Source of the DNA: Colwellia sp. C2M11
GTDB taxonomy: Bacteria > Pseudomonadota > Gammaproteobacteria > Enterobacterales > Alteromonadaceae
DNA length: 64,000 nt
Reading direction: 5' to 3'
NCBI RefSeq assembly: GCF_018860915.1
Contig: NZ_JAHKQD010000018.1
Coordinates: 1 to 64,000 of the forward strand
The translations under genes were made by a program, and so were the position numbers. This document shows positions 47,356 through 57,446 of the stretch, one piece after another. A model generated the notes under the pieces. It ran no database searches. It had not been told where the DNA came from and saw nothing but the letters and a program-made list of their open reading frames with translations. The number at the start of each line of letters is the position of its first letter. The stretch's first letter is position 1.

Positions 47356-49767
47356 ATGAACTTTAAATTGAAAAAAACATGGCCTATTGCTGCTGCAGTC
47401 GCCAGTATCCTAGTAACTGTTTCTCTTCCAACTTTCGCCGGTGAAACTAATACAGTTAATTCTGAAGAAAAGAAAGTTGAAAAAATAACCATTTACGGCA
47501 GACACAATCAATTGATCTTAGAGTCAGGCACTGCAACTAAATCTAATATGAGTTTGATGCAAACACCTGCAGCTGTAGTTGTAGTCGACAAACTGTTAAT
47601 TAGTGAACAAGCAGGGGCTACATTACAAGAAAGTTTACGAAATGTAAGTGGTTTATCTCAAGATGGTAATAATTATGGCGTTGGAGATAATTTAGCTATC
47701 AGGGGCTTAGGTGTAAACTACGCGTACGATGGTATGTATGGTGGCGCAGATTTAGACAATAGTTACAACCCTACACGCTCAATGACAAACATTGAAAGTA
47801 TTGAAGTATTAAAAGGTCCTGCTACCGGGCTTTATGGCATGGGATCAGCGGGTGGTGTAATTAACTTAATTGAAAAAAAACCACAACAAGAAGAAGCTTA
47901 TCAAATAAGAGCCGTTGTTGGTCAATGGGATAATTACGGTGTTATGTTCGATGCTACAGCGGGTATAACAGAAGATACTGCTTATCGCGTAGTAGCTAAT
48001 TATGAAACTTCAGATGGGTATCGTGGTTTAAGCTCTGAACGTTCAGAGCTATACACATCATTAAGCCATGCATTTTCAAACGACAATACAATACTTTTAT
48101 CTGCTGCTTATATTGATGATGCGGTACAAATAGATTCTATCGGTGATCCGGTTCGACTAATTGATTTAACTTTAGTGGATTCATTACCTGGAAATATTAC
48201 TGCTGCTGACTTGGTAAATGGCGACATTGACAGTGGCGGCCTACAGCTAACTGATTCACAACGCCAAGAGCTTGCAGGTACTTTAGCTTCTACTGATGGT
48301 TGGCAACCTTTTGATTTAGGTGAAACTGGTTTGATTTCACCTATCTCTACGCCGAATGAAGGTAAAGAGTTTAGAATCAAACTTCGTCAAGATCTTAATA
48401 TTACCGATGATTGGACCCTTACTCATCAATTGCAATATCGAACTTACTCTACAGATTATATTCGTCAAACATCAGCCTACAATTATATTTATCATGATCG
48501 TAATGGCACTATCAATCTTGATCCTAGAGCACCTTTAGTGCTTGATGACGTACTTTATCCTTATGCCGCACGCCGCCAAGAATATCGAAAAATAAATGCT
48601 GATGAAAAAACAATACAGTATTTTGCCGATTTATCTAATACTTGGAGTCTTGGTAACTTAAGAGGTGAACACTTATTAAGTGCTAATTACGAAAAACGTG
48701 ACATGGAATATCAACAATATTCAATTTGGGATGCTGATGACACCAGAAGTGATGCTGTTCCTTATATTTTAGATATTCGTGATCCTAATTGGCCAACGGG
48801 AACTTTCGAAGATTATAGCCCGTCGTTACGTAGTAAATATGATAAATCTGCAACAGCCTGGGGTTTGAGTTTACAGGAAGTTCTTTATTTTAATGAAGCA
48901 CTAACGGCGCGAATAGGCGGTGCTTATAGTTCTGTTAAGCAAACATATCAAAATCAATTTAGTGACGGTAGTCCTGAGCTTGATGCTGATGATGATGGTT
49001 TTACTTATAATTTAGGAGTGAACTATCAATTCTCTAAGTATTTCTCCGCATTTATTAACCATTCAAAAGGGAGAACTGCTTACAGTGTTTTGGGCAGTTT
49101 GACTGAAGATGATAACCGTCCAGATTCGGAGTCGATATCTTGGGATTTAGGTGTACGTTTTACCGCTTTAGATGAAGATTTATTAGGATCGATCGTCTTG
49201 TTTGATACTGCTCGGACTAACTTACGTTACGACAATCCATTGTATGAAGATGATCCAGCTGATGCTGCTTTTAATATTGATGTACCAGAATATTATTATG
49301 ACGAGCAAGATAGCACGCAGGGTATTGAAGTTGATATTAACTTTGCTGTTAACGAACAATGGTCAATGAATTTTAATGCGACTTACCAAGAGCCTGTTAC
49401 TGAGCCAGGTGGAAATGCACTAAGTTTGGCCGATGAACAAACAAAAGGTATTGCTGAAAAATTTGCAAGTATTTGGACCAACTATAGCCACCAGTTTGAT
49501 GGTTTAGCTAGCCCGATAAAATTTAGTATAGGTATGACCTATGAAGATGAACGCTCTATTTCTTCATCTTCATTTGGTATTAACTATGCAATTATCGAAG
49601 CTTATACTGTTTGGGATAGTGCGATTAGCTATGCTGGTGAAGACTTTGATGTTCAACTAAATCTACGAAATTTAGCCAACGAAACTTATTATAGTAAGGC
49701 TATGTTCTTAGGTGGCTTACCAGGTGAAAGCCGAAATGCTAAGCTGACAGTTACGTATAGTTTTTAA
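47356..49767 (+). CDS. TonB-dependent siderophore receptor
   Basis: This 803-residue outer-membrane receptor would take up a ferric siderophore. It has a signal peptide (about residues 1-28), then a plug domain: KITIYG (TonB-box-like), PAAVVVVDKLLISEQAGATLQESLRNVSGL, IRGLG and IESIEVLKGPATGLYGMGSAGGVINLIEKKP. The 22-strand barrel ends NLANETYY...RNAKLTVTYSF with the usual terminal Phe. A Fur box lies just upstream. Downstream DNA holds broken remnants of DUF3649 and PepSY accessory genes that often accompany such receptors. The exact siderophore is unknown. Confidence 0.94.
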   Translation: MNFKLKKTWPIAAAVASILVTVSLPTFAGETNTVNSEEKKVEKITIYGRHNQLILESGTATKSNMSLMQTPAAVVVVDKLLISEQAGATLQESLRNVSGLSQDGNNYGVGDNLAIRGLGVNYAYDGMYGGADLDNSYNPTRSMTNIESIEVLKGPATGLYGMGSAGGVINLIEKKPQQEEAYQIRAVVGQWDNYGVMFDATAGITEDTAYRVVANYETSDGYRGLSSERSELYTSLSHAFSNDNTILLSAAYIDDAVQIDSIGDPVRLIDLTLVDSLPGNITAADLVNGDIDSGGLQLTDSQRQELAGTLASTDGWQPFDLGETGLISPISTPNEGKEFRIKLRQDLNITDDWTLTHQLQYRTYSTDYIRQTSAYNYIYHDRNGTINLDPRAPLVLDDVLYPYAARRQEYRKINADEKTIQYFADLSNTWSLGNLRGEHLLSANYEKRDMEYQQYSIWDADDTRSDAVPYILDIRDPNWPTGTFEDYSPSLRSKYDKSATAWGLSLQEVLYFNEALTARIGGAYSSVKQTYQNQFSDGSPELDADDDGFTYNLGVNYQFSKYFSAFINHSKGRTAYSVLGSLTEDDNRPDSESISWDLGVRFTALDEDLLGSIVLFDTARTNLRYDNPLYEDDPADAAFNIDVPEYYYDEQDSTQGIEVDINFAVNEQWSMNFNATYQEPVTEPGGNALSLADEQTKGIAEKFASIWTNYSHQFDGLASPIKFSIGMTYEDERSISSSSFGINYAIIEAYTVWDSAISYAGEDFDVQLNLRNLANETYYSKAMFLGGLPGESRNAKLTVTYSF

Positions 49768-49778
49768 TACTTAATTAG

Positions 49779-50030
49779 TTGAATTATGAACATAAACATG
49801 ATGTTTTGCTACGTACAATAGTCGCCATTTTTGGCGGTTATTTTATTTCGATTGCTTTTAGTTTCACATGTGTTCCTGTTTTAGTTTGGTTATAAATATG
49901 CTCAGTTACCTTGTTTACTTCACCGTTATTATTATTATGAGCTTTAGTCGTTAAAGCTCATGGCTACTTTGGTGAGGTATGGTGTTATCTCTTTGCCTTT
50001 TATTGATTACTTTTGGTTGATGGATGACGT
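49779..50030 (+). pseudogene. Broken DUF3649-like membrane protein gene
   Basis: One frame reads LLRTIVAIFGGYFISIAFSF, then carries stops at 49893, about 49950 and about 50013, and between them membrane-like text (ALVVKAHGYFGEVWCYLFAFY, then LLLVDG). DUF3649 proteins start with a similar 'AAxxGGYxxAxAFxxLL' and end in a second membrane helix, and they follow TonB receptors in siderophore loci. No intact ATG is present. The stops show it is non-functional. The family call is by motif resemblance and position. Confidence 0.55.
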
Positions 50031-50123
50031 ATGAAACCTGACTTTAGAAAGTCAATGATTTGGCTAAATACCTATTCTGGCTTGCTTATTGTTTTTTTTT
50101 GTCTGTTAATACTTTATTTGTAG
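50031..50123 (+). pseudogene. Truncated PepSY-type membrane protein gene
   Basis: An ATG at 50031 opens a 30-codon frame, MKPDFRKSMIWLNTYSGLLI then VFFCLLILYL and a stop. It matches the start of PepSY-associated membrane proteins, which begin 'M..xFRxSMAWLHTWSGLLxGWLLFxIF'. These proteins, which include iron reductases, follow receptor and DUF3649 genes. Here everything after the first membrane helix is gone. Confidence 0.65.
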
Positions 50124-50357
50124 TGCTTATTTACAGTTCTGTTTCGGCAAAAAAATAATCATCTACAAAGTTATATAACTATTCACTACAGCTATTCATT
50201 ACGGAGCTAAAGAGTCGCTTATCCCAAATTTACATATCATTTTTACCTAATTAATTATCATGTACAGTGGTTAGATCTAATGTTAACGCATGATAAATGC
50301 CTGATGATCTAGTATCATATTTTTATTCTTAGTACGTTTTATAAAAGATTAAAAATA

Positions 50358-51116
50358 ATGACTAGAAATGAGTTAGAGCAATATTTAGATAAGTTATTAA
50401 CGCCCGCAATAATAAAGGATTACGCGCCTAATGGGCTGCAAATACAAGGCAAAGAAGAAATAACTAAAATAGTTACGGGTGTAACAGCGTCGCAAGCATT
50501 AATTAATAAAGCTATCGATGAGAAAGCTGATGCAATACTCGTTCATCATGGATATTTTTGGAAGAATGAGTCTTATGTTATTCGAGGTATGAAGCATAAG
50601 CGTATTAAAGCGTTACTTGATAACGACATTAGTTTATTCGCCTACCATTTACCGTTAGATATTCATCCTACGTTAGGTAATAACGCACAATTAGCAAAAC
50701 TGTTAAACATTGATATCACTGGACCACTTGAGTTAGGTAATAAGTTAAGTGTTGCTATACAAGGCGAGTTAACTGAAGAATATTCAAGTGATGTATTCGC
50801 TCAAAAAATTAGTGAAAAACTTAATCGAACTTGCTTACATATTGCGCCTCCATCAAATAAGCCAATTAAAACGGTTGCTTGGTGTACTGGCGGTGGACAA
50901 GATTATATTGAGTTAGCAGCAGAGCAGGGCATTGACGCCTTTATTTCTGGTGAAGCTTCAGAAAAGACTACACATATTGCTCATGAAATGGATATACATT
51001 TTTTTGCTGCAGGTCATCATGCAACTGAGCGTTATGGCGTTAAAGCTTTAGGTGAATACTTAGCAAAAGAGCAAAATATCGATGTTGTTTTTGTGGATAT
51101 CGATAACCCAGTCTAG
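50358..51116 (+). CDS. Nif3-like dinuclear metal-centre protein (YbgI type)
   Basis: This 252-residue protein belongs to the Nif3/YbgI family with a two-metal centre, sometimes annotated as a GTP cyclohydrolase I type 2 homologue. Marks are DYAPNGLQIQGKEEITKIVTGVTAS, ILVHHGYFWKNE with two His ligands, FAYHLPLDIHPTLGNNAQLA, GGGQDYIELAAEQGIDAFISGEASE and AAGHHATERYGVKALGEYL. The true role is unsettled. It is followed by a terminator shared with the convergent lipoprotein gene. Confidence 0.93.
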   Translation: MTRNELEQYLDKLLTPAIIKDYAPNGLQIQGKEEITKIVTGVTASQALINKAIDEKADAILVHHGYFWKNESYVIRGMKHKRIKALLDNDISLFAYHLPLDIHPTLGNNAQLAKLLNIDITGPLELGNKLSVAIQGELTEEYSSDVFAQKISEKLNRTCLHIAPPSNKPIKTVAWCTGGGQDYIELAAEQGIDAFISGEASEKTTHIAHEMDIHFFAAGHHATERYGVKALGEYLAKEQNIDVVFVDIDNPV

Positions 51117-51175
51117 CGTGTAAGCACGAGCCGATAGACCTTGTTATTAGTTTACCATTATTGATTTTTTAGCAT

Positions 51176-51214
51176 AAAAAAAGCCTACTTAATTATTTTA
51201 AGTAGGCTTTTTCA
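51176..51214. terminator. Bidirectional terminator after the Nif3-like gene
   Basis: AAAGCCTACTTAA and TTAAGTAGGCTTT form a 13-base stem with T residues on the right and A residues on the left. It can serve both convergent genes. Confidence 0.9.
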
Positions 51215-51244
51215 TTTCTATATTCAGTTACTTATCTAATAATA

Positions 51245-52765
51245 TTAATTATTACTTTGATTAGTAAATGTCATTTTATATCCAGTTGCACTATCAGCAT
51301 CTTTCTCTAAAATAATAAATTGGTTTGTACTATCTTCATCAAGTGTTAACTGAGTTGATGCTAGCACTATGTTACTACTATCAAGGCTACCAATAGCATA
51401 AATAGAATATGTATTGTTAAGTAGTTGAGCTGTAGTAGGTACTGCAAAAATAGTCGTTAAACTTTGTGATGCTGTTTCAATGATTTCATCATTTAAAACA
51501 AAATATACTTTAACACTAGAGAAATCATCAATGATTTCATCTTGGTCAATTAAGTTAATTACAGTCATTTCATGACTATAAATATTCTCAGAAGTACTAT
51601 TAGTAACAACAAGTGAATTTAGTGTAATGTCTAATTCATCAATATAACCATCACCATTTTCATCGATATCGCCATCACCATCTTCATCTACAGCTTCTTC
51701 TAATAAATAAAGGAAGATTGTTTTATCAGTATTTTCATTCAATGGTAATAAGTGGTTACTGATGATTTTAGTTTGATTCTCAGTTGAAACGACATTCATG
51801 CTGTAATCACCTGATTCAATAATTGTTGATGGACTAAATTCGCCATAACCAAGTGAAGCAACTTCCGGTGAATCATCAATTGCATTAATATGAAAGTCGA
51901 TATTTTTTTCATAACCAGGTAGTAAATCATTTTCTACAATACCATTGTATACACGGTAGCTTGCTTCAGCACCAGAATCTGTAAATTCTTGTGTCGTTGA
52001 AGTAGATACGATATCAATAAGGAATGGCGATGAACCTACACCTGTGTTTTCTCTAATTACAATAATATACTCAGATGCATAAGGAAATGAGATATCTTCT
52101 GAAGTGAATAAAACGTCACTTTCACCTGCTGAGGTGATGTAGAAAATATAGCTATCTTGATCTAATTTTTGATTCTCAGATAATTCAGTATAGCTTGTTT
52201 TATTTAGTAATTGAGCTTCATTAAATGTTTCATCAGCTTCAGAATAATAAAAGTCTAAACCAGCAGACCAGTTATGCATGTTAAGAACTTTAATATTGAA
52301 AAGATCATCATCACTATCATCATTTAGTTCATCATCATCTCTAACAGGAATTTCATAAACTAAAACTTGTGGCGCTTTAATATCTTCTGAGATAACAATA
52401 AATTCAACACTCTCGTTGCTGATTTTTAGTTGGTCTTGATAAACAATTTCTAAATCGCTTTGATTTCCAAACTCATTTTGCCAAGCTAATTCAATATCAT
52501 AAGTGTCAGGTTCATAAGAGAAACGACTACTAGTATTAGAAAATGTAATTGCAGAATATGTTTGTTCAACATAATCGTCATCATCATACTGATCTATTGT
52601 TAAATAAATTCCAGGGGCATTTGGCGATAAGTTATATAACTGCACATAGCCTGTTTTAGAGCTTGAACTACCACCACAACTCATTAAGGTGAATGAAAAT
52701 AGTAGAACACACCATAGCGGTATATTTTGTTTAAATTGAAAATATAGAGAATTATTGTTTGTCAT
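51245..52765 (-). CDS. Lipoprotein with DUF4397-like repeats
   Basis: This 506-residue protein has a lipoprotein signal (WCVLLFSFTLMSCGGSSSS) and several beta-rich units that begin like DUF4397 domains (GYVQLYNLSPNAPGIYLTID; IKVLNMHNWSAGLDFYY; ASYRVYNG). An acidic insert, DEDGDGDIDENGDGYIDELD (about 370-390), looks like a calcium-binding loop as in thrombospondin-3 or EF-hand-like repeats. It is likely a surface or periplasmic lipoprotein of unknown role. There is no clear operon partner. Confidence 0.8.
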   Translation of the reverse strand: MTNNNSLYFQFKQNIPLWCVLLFSFTLMSCGGSSSSKTGYVQLYNLSPNAPGIYLTIDQYDDDDYVEQTYSAITFSNTSSRFSYEPDTYDIELAWQNEFGNQSDLEIVYQDQLKISNESVEFIVISEDIKAPQVLVYEIPVRDDDELNDDSDDDLFNIKVLNMHNWSAGLDFYYSEADETFNEAQLLNKTSYTELSENQKLDQDSYIFYITSAGESDVLFTSEDISFPYASEYIIVIRENTGVGSSPFLIDIVSTSTTQEFTDSGAEASYRVYNGIVENDLLPGYEKNIDFHINAIDDSPEVASLGYGEFSPSTIIESGDYSMNVVSTENQTKIISNHLLPLNENTDKTIFLYLLEEAVDEDGDGDIDENGDGYIDELDITLNSLVVTNSTSENIYSHEMTVINLIDQDEIIDDFSSVKVYFVLNDEIIETASQSLTTIFAVPTTAQLLNNTYSIYAIGSLDSSNIVLASTQLTLDEDSTNQFIILEKDADSATGYKMTFTNQSNN

Positions 52766-53085
52766 TTGTTTACCTTTTGTAAATTACCACTATCAGAACA
52801 TTAAATTTAGGGCAATATGCACCCTTAGCTAGATTACTCAAATTTTAAGCAGTTAAGTTAACCTGGTTATTATTGTACTTGCAGATAGAGTGTATTGCTC
52901 GTAATAAGTTCATCATATAATAACTGATTTAGTGAAATTTACATAACTTTACATAACTTTACAATATTAACGGTATTACAAGCATGATTAAAAGCAAATA
53001 ACACTACTCTTCGGTCATTTATAAATGTCAGGCTATAATTTTTAATCTAGCGGTAGTCGCTCATAAAATTGTCACTAGTCGTATG
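52766..53085. other. Intergenic region with a short tandem repeat
   Basis: This gap of 320 bases lies between two minus-strand genes. It holds two tandem copies of ACATAACTTT (52941-52960) and no recognised gene or motif beyond the likely promoter of the lipoprotein gene. Confidence 0.4.
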
Positions 53086-54402
53086 TTAAGCCCCTATTAT
53101 ATTTAACCCACAAACTCGAAGAGTTTGTCCTGATATAGCAAAACTATGTTCATCACCTAAAAAACTAACGGCTTCTGCAACATCAATAGGTAAACCACCT
53201 TGCCCTAAGGCATTCATTCTTCTTCCCATTTCTCGAGTAAAAAAAGGCATTTTTTTCGTCATTTGTGTTTCGATAAAACCTGGAGCTATGGCATTGATCG
53301 TAATTTTCTCACGGGCTAACTTGGTATTCATACTCTGAACATAGCCAATTATGCCCGCCTTAGAGCAAGCGTAATTAGTTTGACCACCTTGACCGGCAAT
53401 ACCATTCATAGAAGATAAGCAAATGATACGCCCTCCTGGATTAATAGCTTGCTCATATAATAGCGTTTTATTAATACGCATGACGGCAAGTAAGTTAATA
53501 TTTAGGGTTTGTTGCCAAAAATTTTCTGGCATTTTAGCTAATGTTTTATCTCGGGTTATGCCGGCATTATGTACGATTAAATCAAAACCGCCGTGCTTTT
53601 GAGCTAAGGTGACCAGTTTATTTCCTGCCTCCTTTGCGGAGACATCTAAAATGACACTTTCACCTTGTAAGGTATTCATTACCTTGTTTAGCTGTATCTT
53701 CATTGGCTCTATATCAATGCCGATTACAAAATATCCATCATCAGATAGCTTTGTCGCTATCGCTGCGCCAATACCTTGCCCAACACCTGTGACTACCGCA
53801 GTTTTTTTAATCTTTGATGTCACCGAAGGAGGGGTTATTAAATTATTTTCAGCGTTTATTGTTAAGGTTTGACCACTAATAAAGGAAGATTTGCTCGATA
53901 AAAAAAAGTTTATAGGATTTGATAATGCTGAGTGAGTCGCATAGGCTTCATCATTAATAAAAATAACATTAGTGGTGCTGCCTTTTCTGCCAACTTCTTT
54001 CGCTAAACTTTTACTAAAGCCGATTAATGACTGGCTAAAGGTATTTTCATCTTCACTTCTATTGGTTGATTGTGGGTGAGCAATAATTAATATTTTTGCA
54101 TTGTTATCTAGCTGTTTAAGTGTGCTTTTAATCGTTGTATATAATTGTTGGTAGCTACTTTCATCAAGATAATCGGTTGCATCAATAATAACCGCTTTAA
54201 TAGGCCTTATGGTTAAATCAGCTATACTTTTAATTATATGCGTTGGTAGCTGGAATAAGGCCTGTTCAATATTTGGGTTAATATGCTGACTTATACTTAA
54301 TAGGGCAACGTTTTCAGGCAGTGAATTTTTACTATTGAAGCGCTGCAGAGCAATAGGCTCAGGAAAGCCAAGCAACGAAAAAAACTTATTTGTTAAGCTC
54401 AT
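53086..54402 (-). CDS. Two-domain 3-oxoacyl-ACP reductase (FabG4-like)
   Basis: This 438-residue protein joins a degenerate N-terminal SDR-like domain (about 1-195) to a full C-terminal ketoreductase domain, as in the high-molecular-weight FabG proteins. The C-terminal domain (about 200-438) has the NAD(P) motif VTGVGQGIGAAIATKLSDDGYFV, the NAG motif VHNAGITRDKTLAKM, the catalytic YACSKAG and IAPGFIETQM. It would reduce a 3-ketoacyl-ACP or -CoA. It follows pdsS by 115 bases on the same strand. Confidence 0.92.
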   Translation of the reverse strand: MSLTNKFFSLLGFPEPIALQRFNSKNSLPENVALLSISQHINPNIEQALFQLPTHIIKSIADLTIRPIKAVIIDATDYLDESSYQQLYTTIKSTLKQLDNNAKILIIAHPQSTNRSEDENTFSQSLIGFSKSLAKEVGRKGSTTNVIFINDEAYATHSALSNPINFFLSSKSSFISGQTLTINAENNLITPPSVTSKIKKTAVVTGVGQGIGAAIATKLSDDGYFVIGIDIEPMKIQLNKVMNTLQGESVILDVSAKEAGNKLVTLAQKHGGFDLIVHNAGITRDKTLAKMPENFWQQTLNINLLAVMRINKTLLYEQAINPGGRIICLSSMNGIAGQGGQTNYACSKAGIIGYVQSMNTKLAREKITINAIAPGFIETQMTKKMPFFTREMGRRMNALGQGGLPIDVAEAVSFLGDEHSFAISGQTLRVCGLNIIGA

Positions 54403-54517
54403 GCGTTTTATTTTTAATAGGGTGATATTTTCAGTTTAACAAATTATTTTGTATAAGTGCCTAACTTTTCTTTAACTTTAGTGCTTCACTTAATTCACCT
54501 AGTTTTAGCCATTATAC

Positions 54518-56737
54518 TTAGCGGTTAAACTTTAATGGTAAGCAAATATCTATCGTTACACCATCAGGTGAGCGATGGTTATATGCGCTAATTTTACCTT
54601 GGTGAAATTGACAGATCAATCGAGCTATATATAAACCCAAGCCAAGGTGAGGCTGTTCGGTGATTTTTTTATTAGCTGAATAATGTTCACGTAAGGAAAC
54701 CATTGAATCAAACAAGCTTTCATTTAGTTGCTTAGGTAATAGAATACCATTGTTATGAACTAATAAAGTCACTTGTTCATCATGTCGTTTTAAGTCAAAG
54801 GTGATAACATTATCTTCACTAAATTCAACGGCGTTATTAACGACTTTATCTAGTAATTGTACAATATGCTCAGGTGAGCCTTTAAATGTTAACTTAGCAA
54901 GATCAGTATTCAATATAAAAGTATGCTCTTTATATACTTGTTGATATCCAGCAATACAGCCAGAAATAACGGTTTTTAAATCAAAATCAATTTTTTCTGT
55001 ACTCGATAACATCTGCTCAAGCCGGGTCGCTTCGCTCATATTTGTTAAAATTAAATTTAATGTATTAATGCCTGTTTGTGCTCGTTCAATATAAGGATTA
55101 CTTTCGATTGATTTATCTGCTGAGTTATCAGCTAATAATTTTTGTTTTTCTTGTATCGCCAGGTTTTCTAAAGATGTTTTTACTACCGCAATCGGTGTTC
55201 TTAATTCGTGAGATAAACGTGATGACATGCTTTCTAAGTAGTGATTATATTCGCTAAGTCGATTAACGGCAGTAGTAAAACTACGCGACAAATCACCTAT
55301 TTCATCATGACTGTTAGATGGCGATATTTTGCCAATAATACGTCCCTGGGGATCAATAGCATGTTCTGCCTGGTTAGATAAGTGTCGAATACGTGATGAA
55401 ATGCGTGTGGCAAAAATAATAAAGGTTAATGCCCCTAAAGTCATTATGGCTAAAATTACGGTAAATAACTTTTCTAAAGCTCTATTTCTTAATGTGCGTA
55501 TACCATTTGTTGTTTCTTCTACAATTACAGCACCTTGCACTTGATTATTAATGAAAATAGGGTAAGCAGCAGATAGCACTAATGCTTGTTTGTCTGTTGT
55601 TAATCGCCATTGAGACTTAGCTTTGCCTGATAAGGCATGGACAATATGTTCGCCACTTAAGTGCCCAGCATCGTAAATTTTGTCAATGAAATCTGTTGGC
55701 GGTTTAGTCAGTATTTTATAATACAGAGGAAGTAATAAATGCTGTTTAAATCGATACCAAAGACTTTTTTCTTCTTGATCATTTAAGGGGTCGGTTTTTG
55801 TTTGCCAAACGCCACTAGCTGATTTTAACGAGCCTGCACTGGCGAGTACTCTATGATGTTGGTCAACAACCCAAATACTCGAATTAGTATAGCGCATACC
55901 TTTTACAATACGCTCAATTTCAGGCGAAGGAACTAATATGGTGCCTAAACTGTTGAGCTTGCTTGGATCAGCAGAGCCTATAGCTGAAGTAACTTCGCCA
56001 CCAGGGCTATCTACATCAAAAAAAGCAAAGGCAATTTTATCGCCTAGCGTTTTTAAGGGAACACGTAATTCAATATTATAACCTTGGGGAGTTATTAACC
56101 AATGCCCTTGGATCTGAGGCGCTGGCTTTGGGATATCATCAGGATCATCTGTAATGTTAAAGGCTGATATCCAACCGGCTTGTTTATTACTGATAATAAA
56201 ACGATTTAATTCATTGTTAGTGTCGCTAAATGATAGAGCTAAATGATCATTGTTGGTGATGCTGCGGTTATTTTTACCACGAAATATAACTTTATTATCA
56301 ACGACCTGAAAAAATAAATATAAATATTTGTCATATTTACCAACACTTGCCTTAAAGTTTAAACTTAATGCATCTTTTGCAAATAGTTGCTGTTGTTGAT
56401 TATAAAAATGAGCTCGTTGTGAAAAATTTGTCCAATCATTAGATAAGCCATCGAGTTGGATCGCTTCAGTGAACTGATAGCCATATAAATCTTTACCTTG
56501 CTCTACGCTAGGTAAAAAACTGGCTTGGTTGTTAAATAAATTTTCACGTTCATGTAATGCTGTCGCTAGTGCTCTAGCAGTACCTACCAGTGTTTGCTCT
56601 TGTCCAAAACGTAAATACTTTTCCATTTCCCATACATATTGATAGCCAAACCAAGGAATGACAAATAGAAAGCTAGAAAGTAATAATACTTTGGCTCTTA
56701 AACCAACGCGTAATTGAAAAAACTTGTTATTGGGCAT
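54518..56737 (-). CDS. pdsS: Dedicated sortase system histidine kinase PdsS
   Basis: This 739-residue sensor kinase fits the proteobacterial dedicated sortase system histidine kinases. A membrane segment (about 14-34) and a long periplasmic region with a carbohydrate-binding-like fold (EAIQLDGLSNDW...YLYLFFQVVD) precede a second membrane segment (about 420-445) and a HAMP-like linker. The kinase core has SSRLSHELRTPIAVVKTSLE (His510), NNAVEFS and HLGLGLYIARLI. It overlaps pdsR by 11 bases, so the pair is translated together. Its partner sortase genes are not seen nearby. Confidence 0.85.
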   Translation of the reverse strand: MPNNKFFQLRVGLRAKVLLLSSFLFVIPWFGYQYVWEMEKYLRFGQEQTLVGTARALATALHERENLFNNQASFLPSVEQGKDLYGYQFTEAIQLDGLSNDWTNFSQRAHFYNQQQQLFAKDALSLNFKASVGKYDKYLYLFFQVVDNKVIFRGKNNRSITNNDHLALSFSDTNNELNRFIISNKQAGWISAFNITDDPDDIPKPAPQIQGHWLITPQGYNIELRVPLKTLGDKIAFAFFDVDSPGGEVTSAIGSADPSKLNSLGTILVPSPEIERIVKGMRYTNSSIWVVDQHHRVLASAGSLKSASGVWQTKTDPLNDQEEKSLWYRFKQHLLLPLYYKILTKPPTDFIDKIYDAGHLSGEHIVHALSGKAKSQWRLTTDKQALVLSAAYPIFINNQVQGAVIVEETTNGIRTLRNRALEKLFTVILAIMTLGALTFIIFATRISSRIRHLSNQAEHAIDPQGRIIGKISPSNSHDEIGDLSRSFTTAVNRLSEYNHYLESMSSRLSHELRTPIAVVKTSLENLAIQEKQKLLADNSADKSIESNPYIERAQTGINTLNLILTNMSEATRLEQMLSSTEKIDFDLKTVISGCIAGYQQVYKEHTFILNTDLAKLTFKGSPEHIVQLLDKVVNNAVEFSEDNVITFDLKRHDEQVTLLVHNNGILLPKQLNESLFDSMVSLREHYSANKKITEQPHLGLGLYIARLICQFHQGKISAYNHRSPDGVTIDICLPLKFNR

Positions 56738-57446
56738 ATGGGTCTGTGTTAGTCATTTCACTTAACCAGCGATAGCCCATACCATAAACTGTTTCAATAC
56801 AGTCAAAATGTTCATCGGTTTTAATAAACTTTTTACGAATACGTTTAATATGAGATGTTATGGTGCTGTCATCAACGTAAATTTTTGAATCAGTCATTAA
56901 TTGCGTACGGTTTTTAACATGTCCTGGGTGCTTGGCTAGTGCATGTACTAACCAAAACTCAGTAATCGTTAAGTCAATGGCTTTACTTTGCCATGTAATG
57001 GTCATGCGTTGACTATCAATTGTTAACGATCCTGTTTGGGTTATATGATCATTATTAATAGGCTGTTTAAAAGCTTCTTGGCGACGAAATAGGGCAGATA
57101 TCCGCGCAGTTAAGTGCGGTAAACTAATATCTTTTGTTAAATAATCATCGGCACCAATACGAAGCCCGGACACCGTATCAAAGTCGTTATCGCGAGCGGT
57201 TAAAAAAATGATAGGTAAACTCGCTGATTTGGCCCGCAATTGCTGACATAAAACAAATCCCCCTTCATATTCTTGATTCAAACCAATATCTAAAATAACT
57301 AAATTAGGTAAACGTAAATTGAAAGCTTGTGTCGCTGTTTCTCGACAGGCATAAGTTTGCACTTGATAACCTTGGCTACGCAATACATCAGCATAATTTT
57401 CACGTATGGCGGCTTCATCTTCAACAATAGCAATTCGTTTGGTCAT
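56727..57446 (-). CDS. pdsR: Dedicated sortase system response regulator PdsR
   Basis: This 239-residue OmpR-type regulator has a receiver domain (residues 1-120; acidic pocket E-D at about 9-11, phospho-acceptor Asp53 in LVILDIGLN, and Lys in LTKDISLPHL) and a winged-helix DNA-binding domain (about 140-235) ending VYGMGYRWLSE. It overlaps pdsS, and the divergent pdsO gene lies beyond a 298-base gap that should hold both promoters. Assignment to the sortase group rests on its place between pdsS and pdsO. Confidence 0.88.
   Translation of the reverse strand: MTKRIAIVEDEAAIRENYADVLRSQGYQVQTYACRETATQAFNLRLPNLVILDIGLNQEYEGGFVLCQQLRAKSASLPIIFLTARDNDFDTVSGLRIGADDYLTKDISLPHLTARISALFRRQEAFKQPINNDHITQTGSLTIDSQRMTITWQSKAIDLTITEFWLVHALAKHPGHVKNRTQLMTDSKIYVDDSTITSHIKRIRKKFIKTDEHFDCIETVYGMGYRWLSEMTNTDPYAQ

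Larger units (their letters stand above)
49768..50357. other. Intergenic region with decayed accessory genes
   Basis: This gap of 590 bases between the receptor and the Nif3-like gene has no intact gene. Two adjacent remnants, DUF3649-like and PepSY-like, are listed separately. The part after 50124 is unexplained. Confidence 0.6.
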
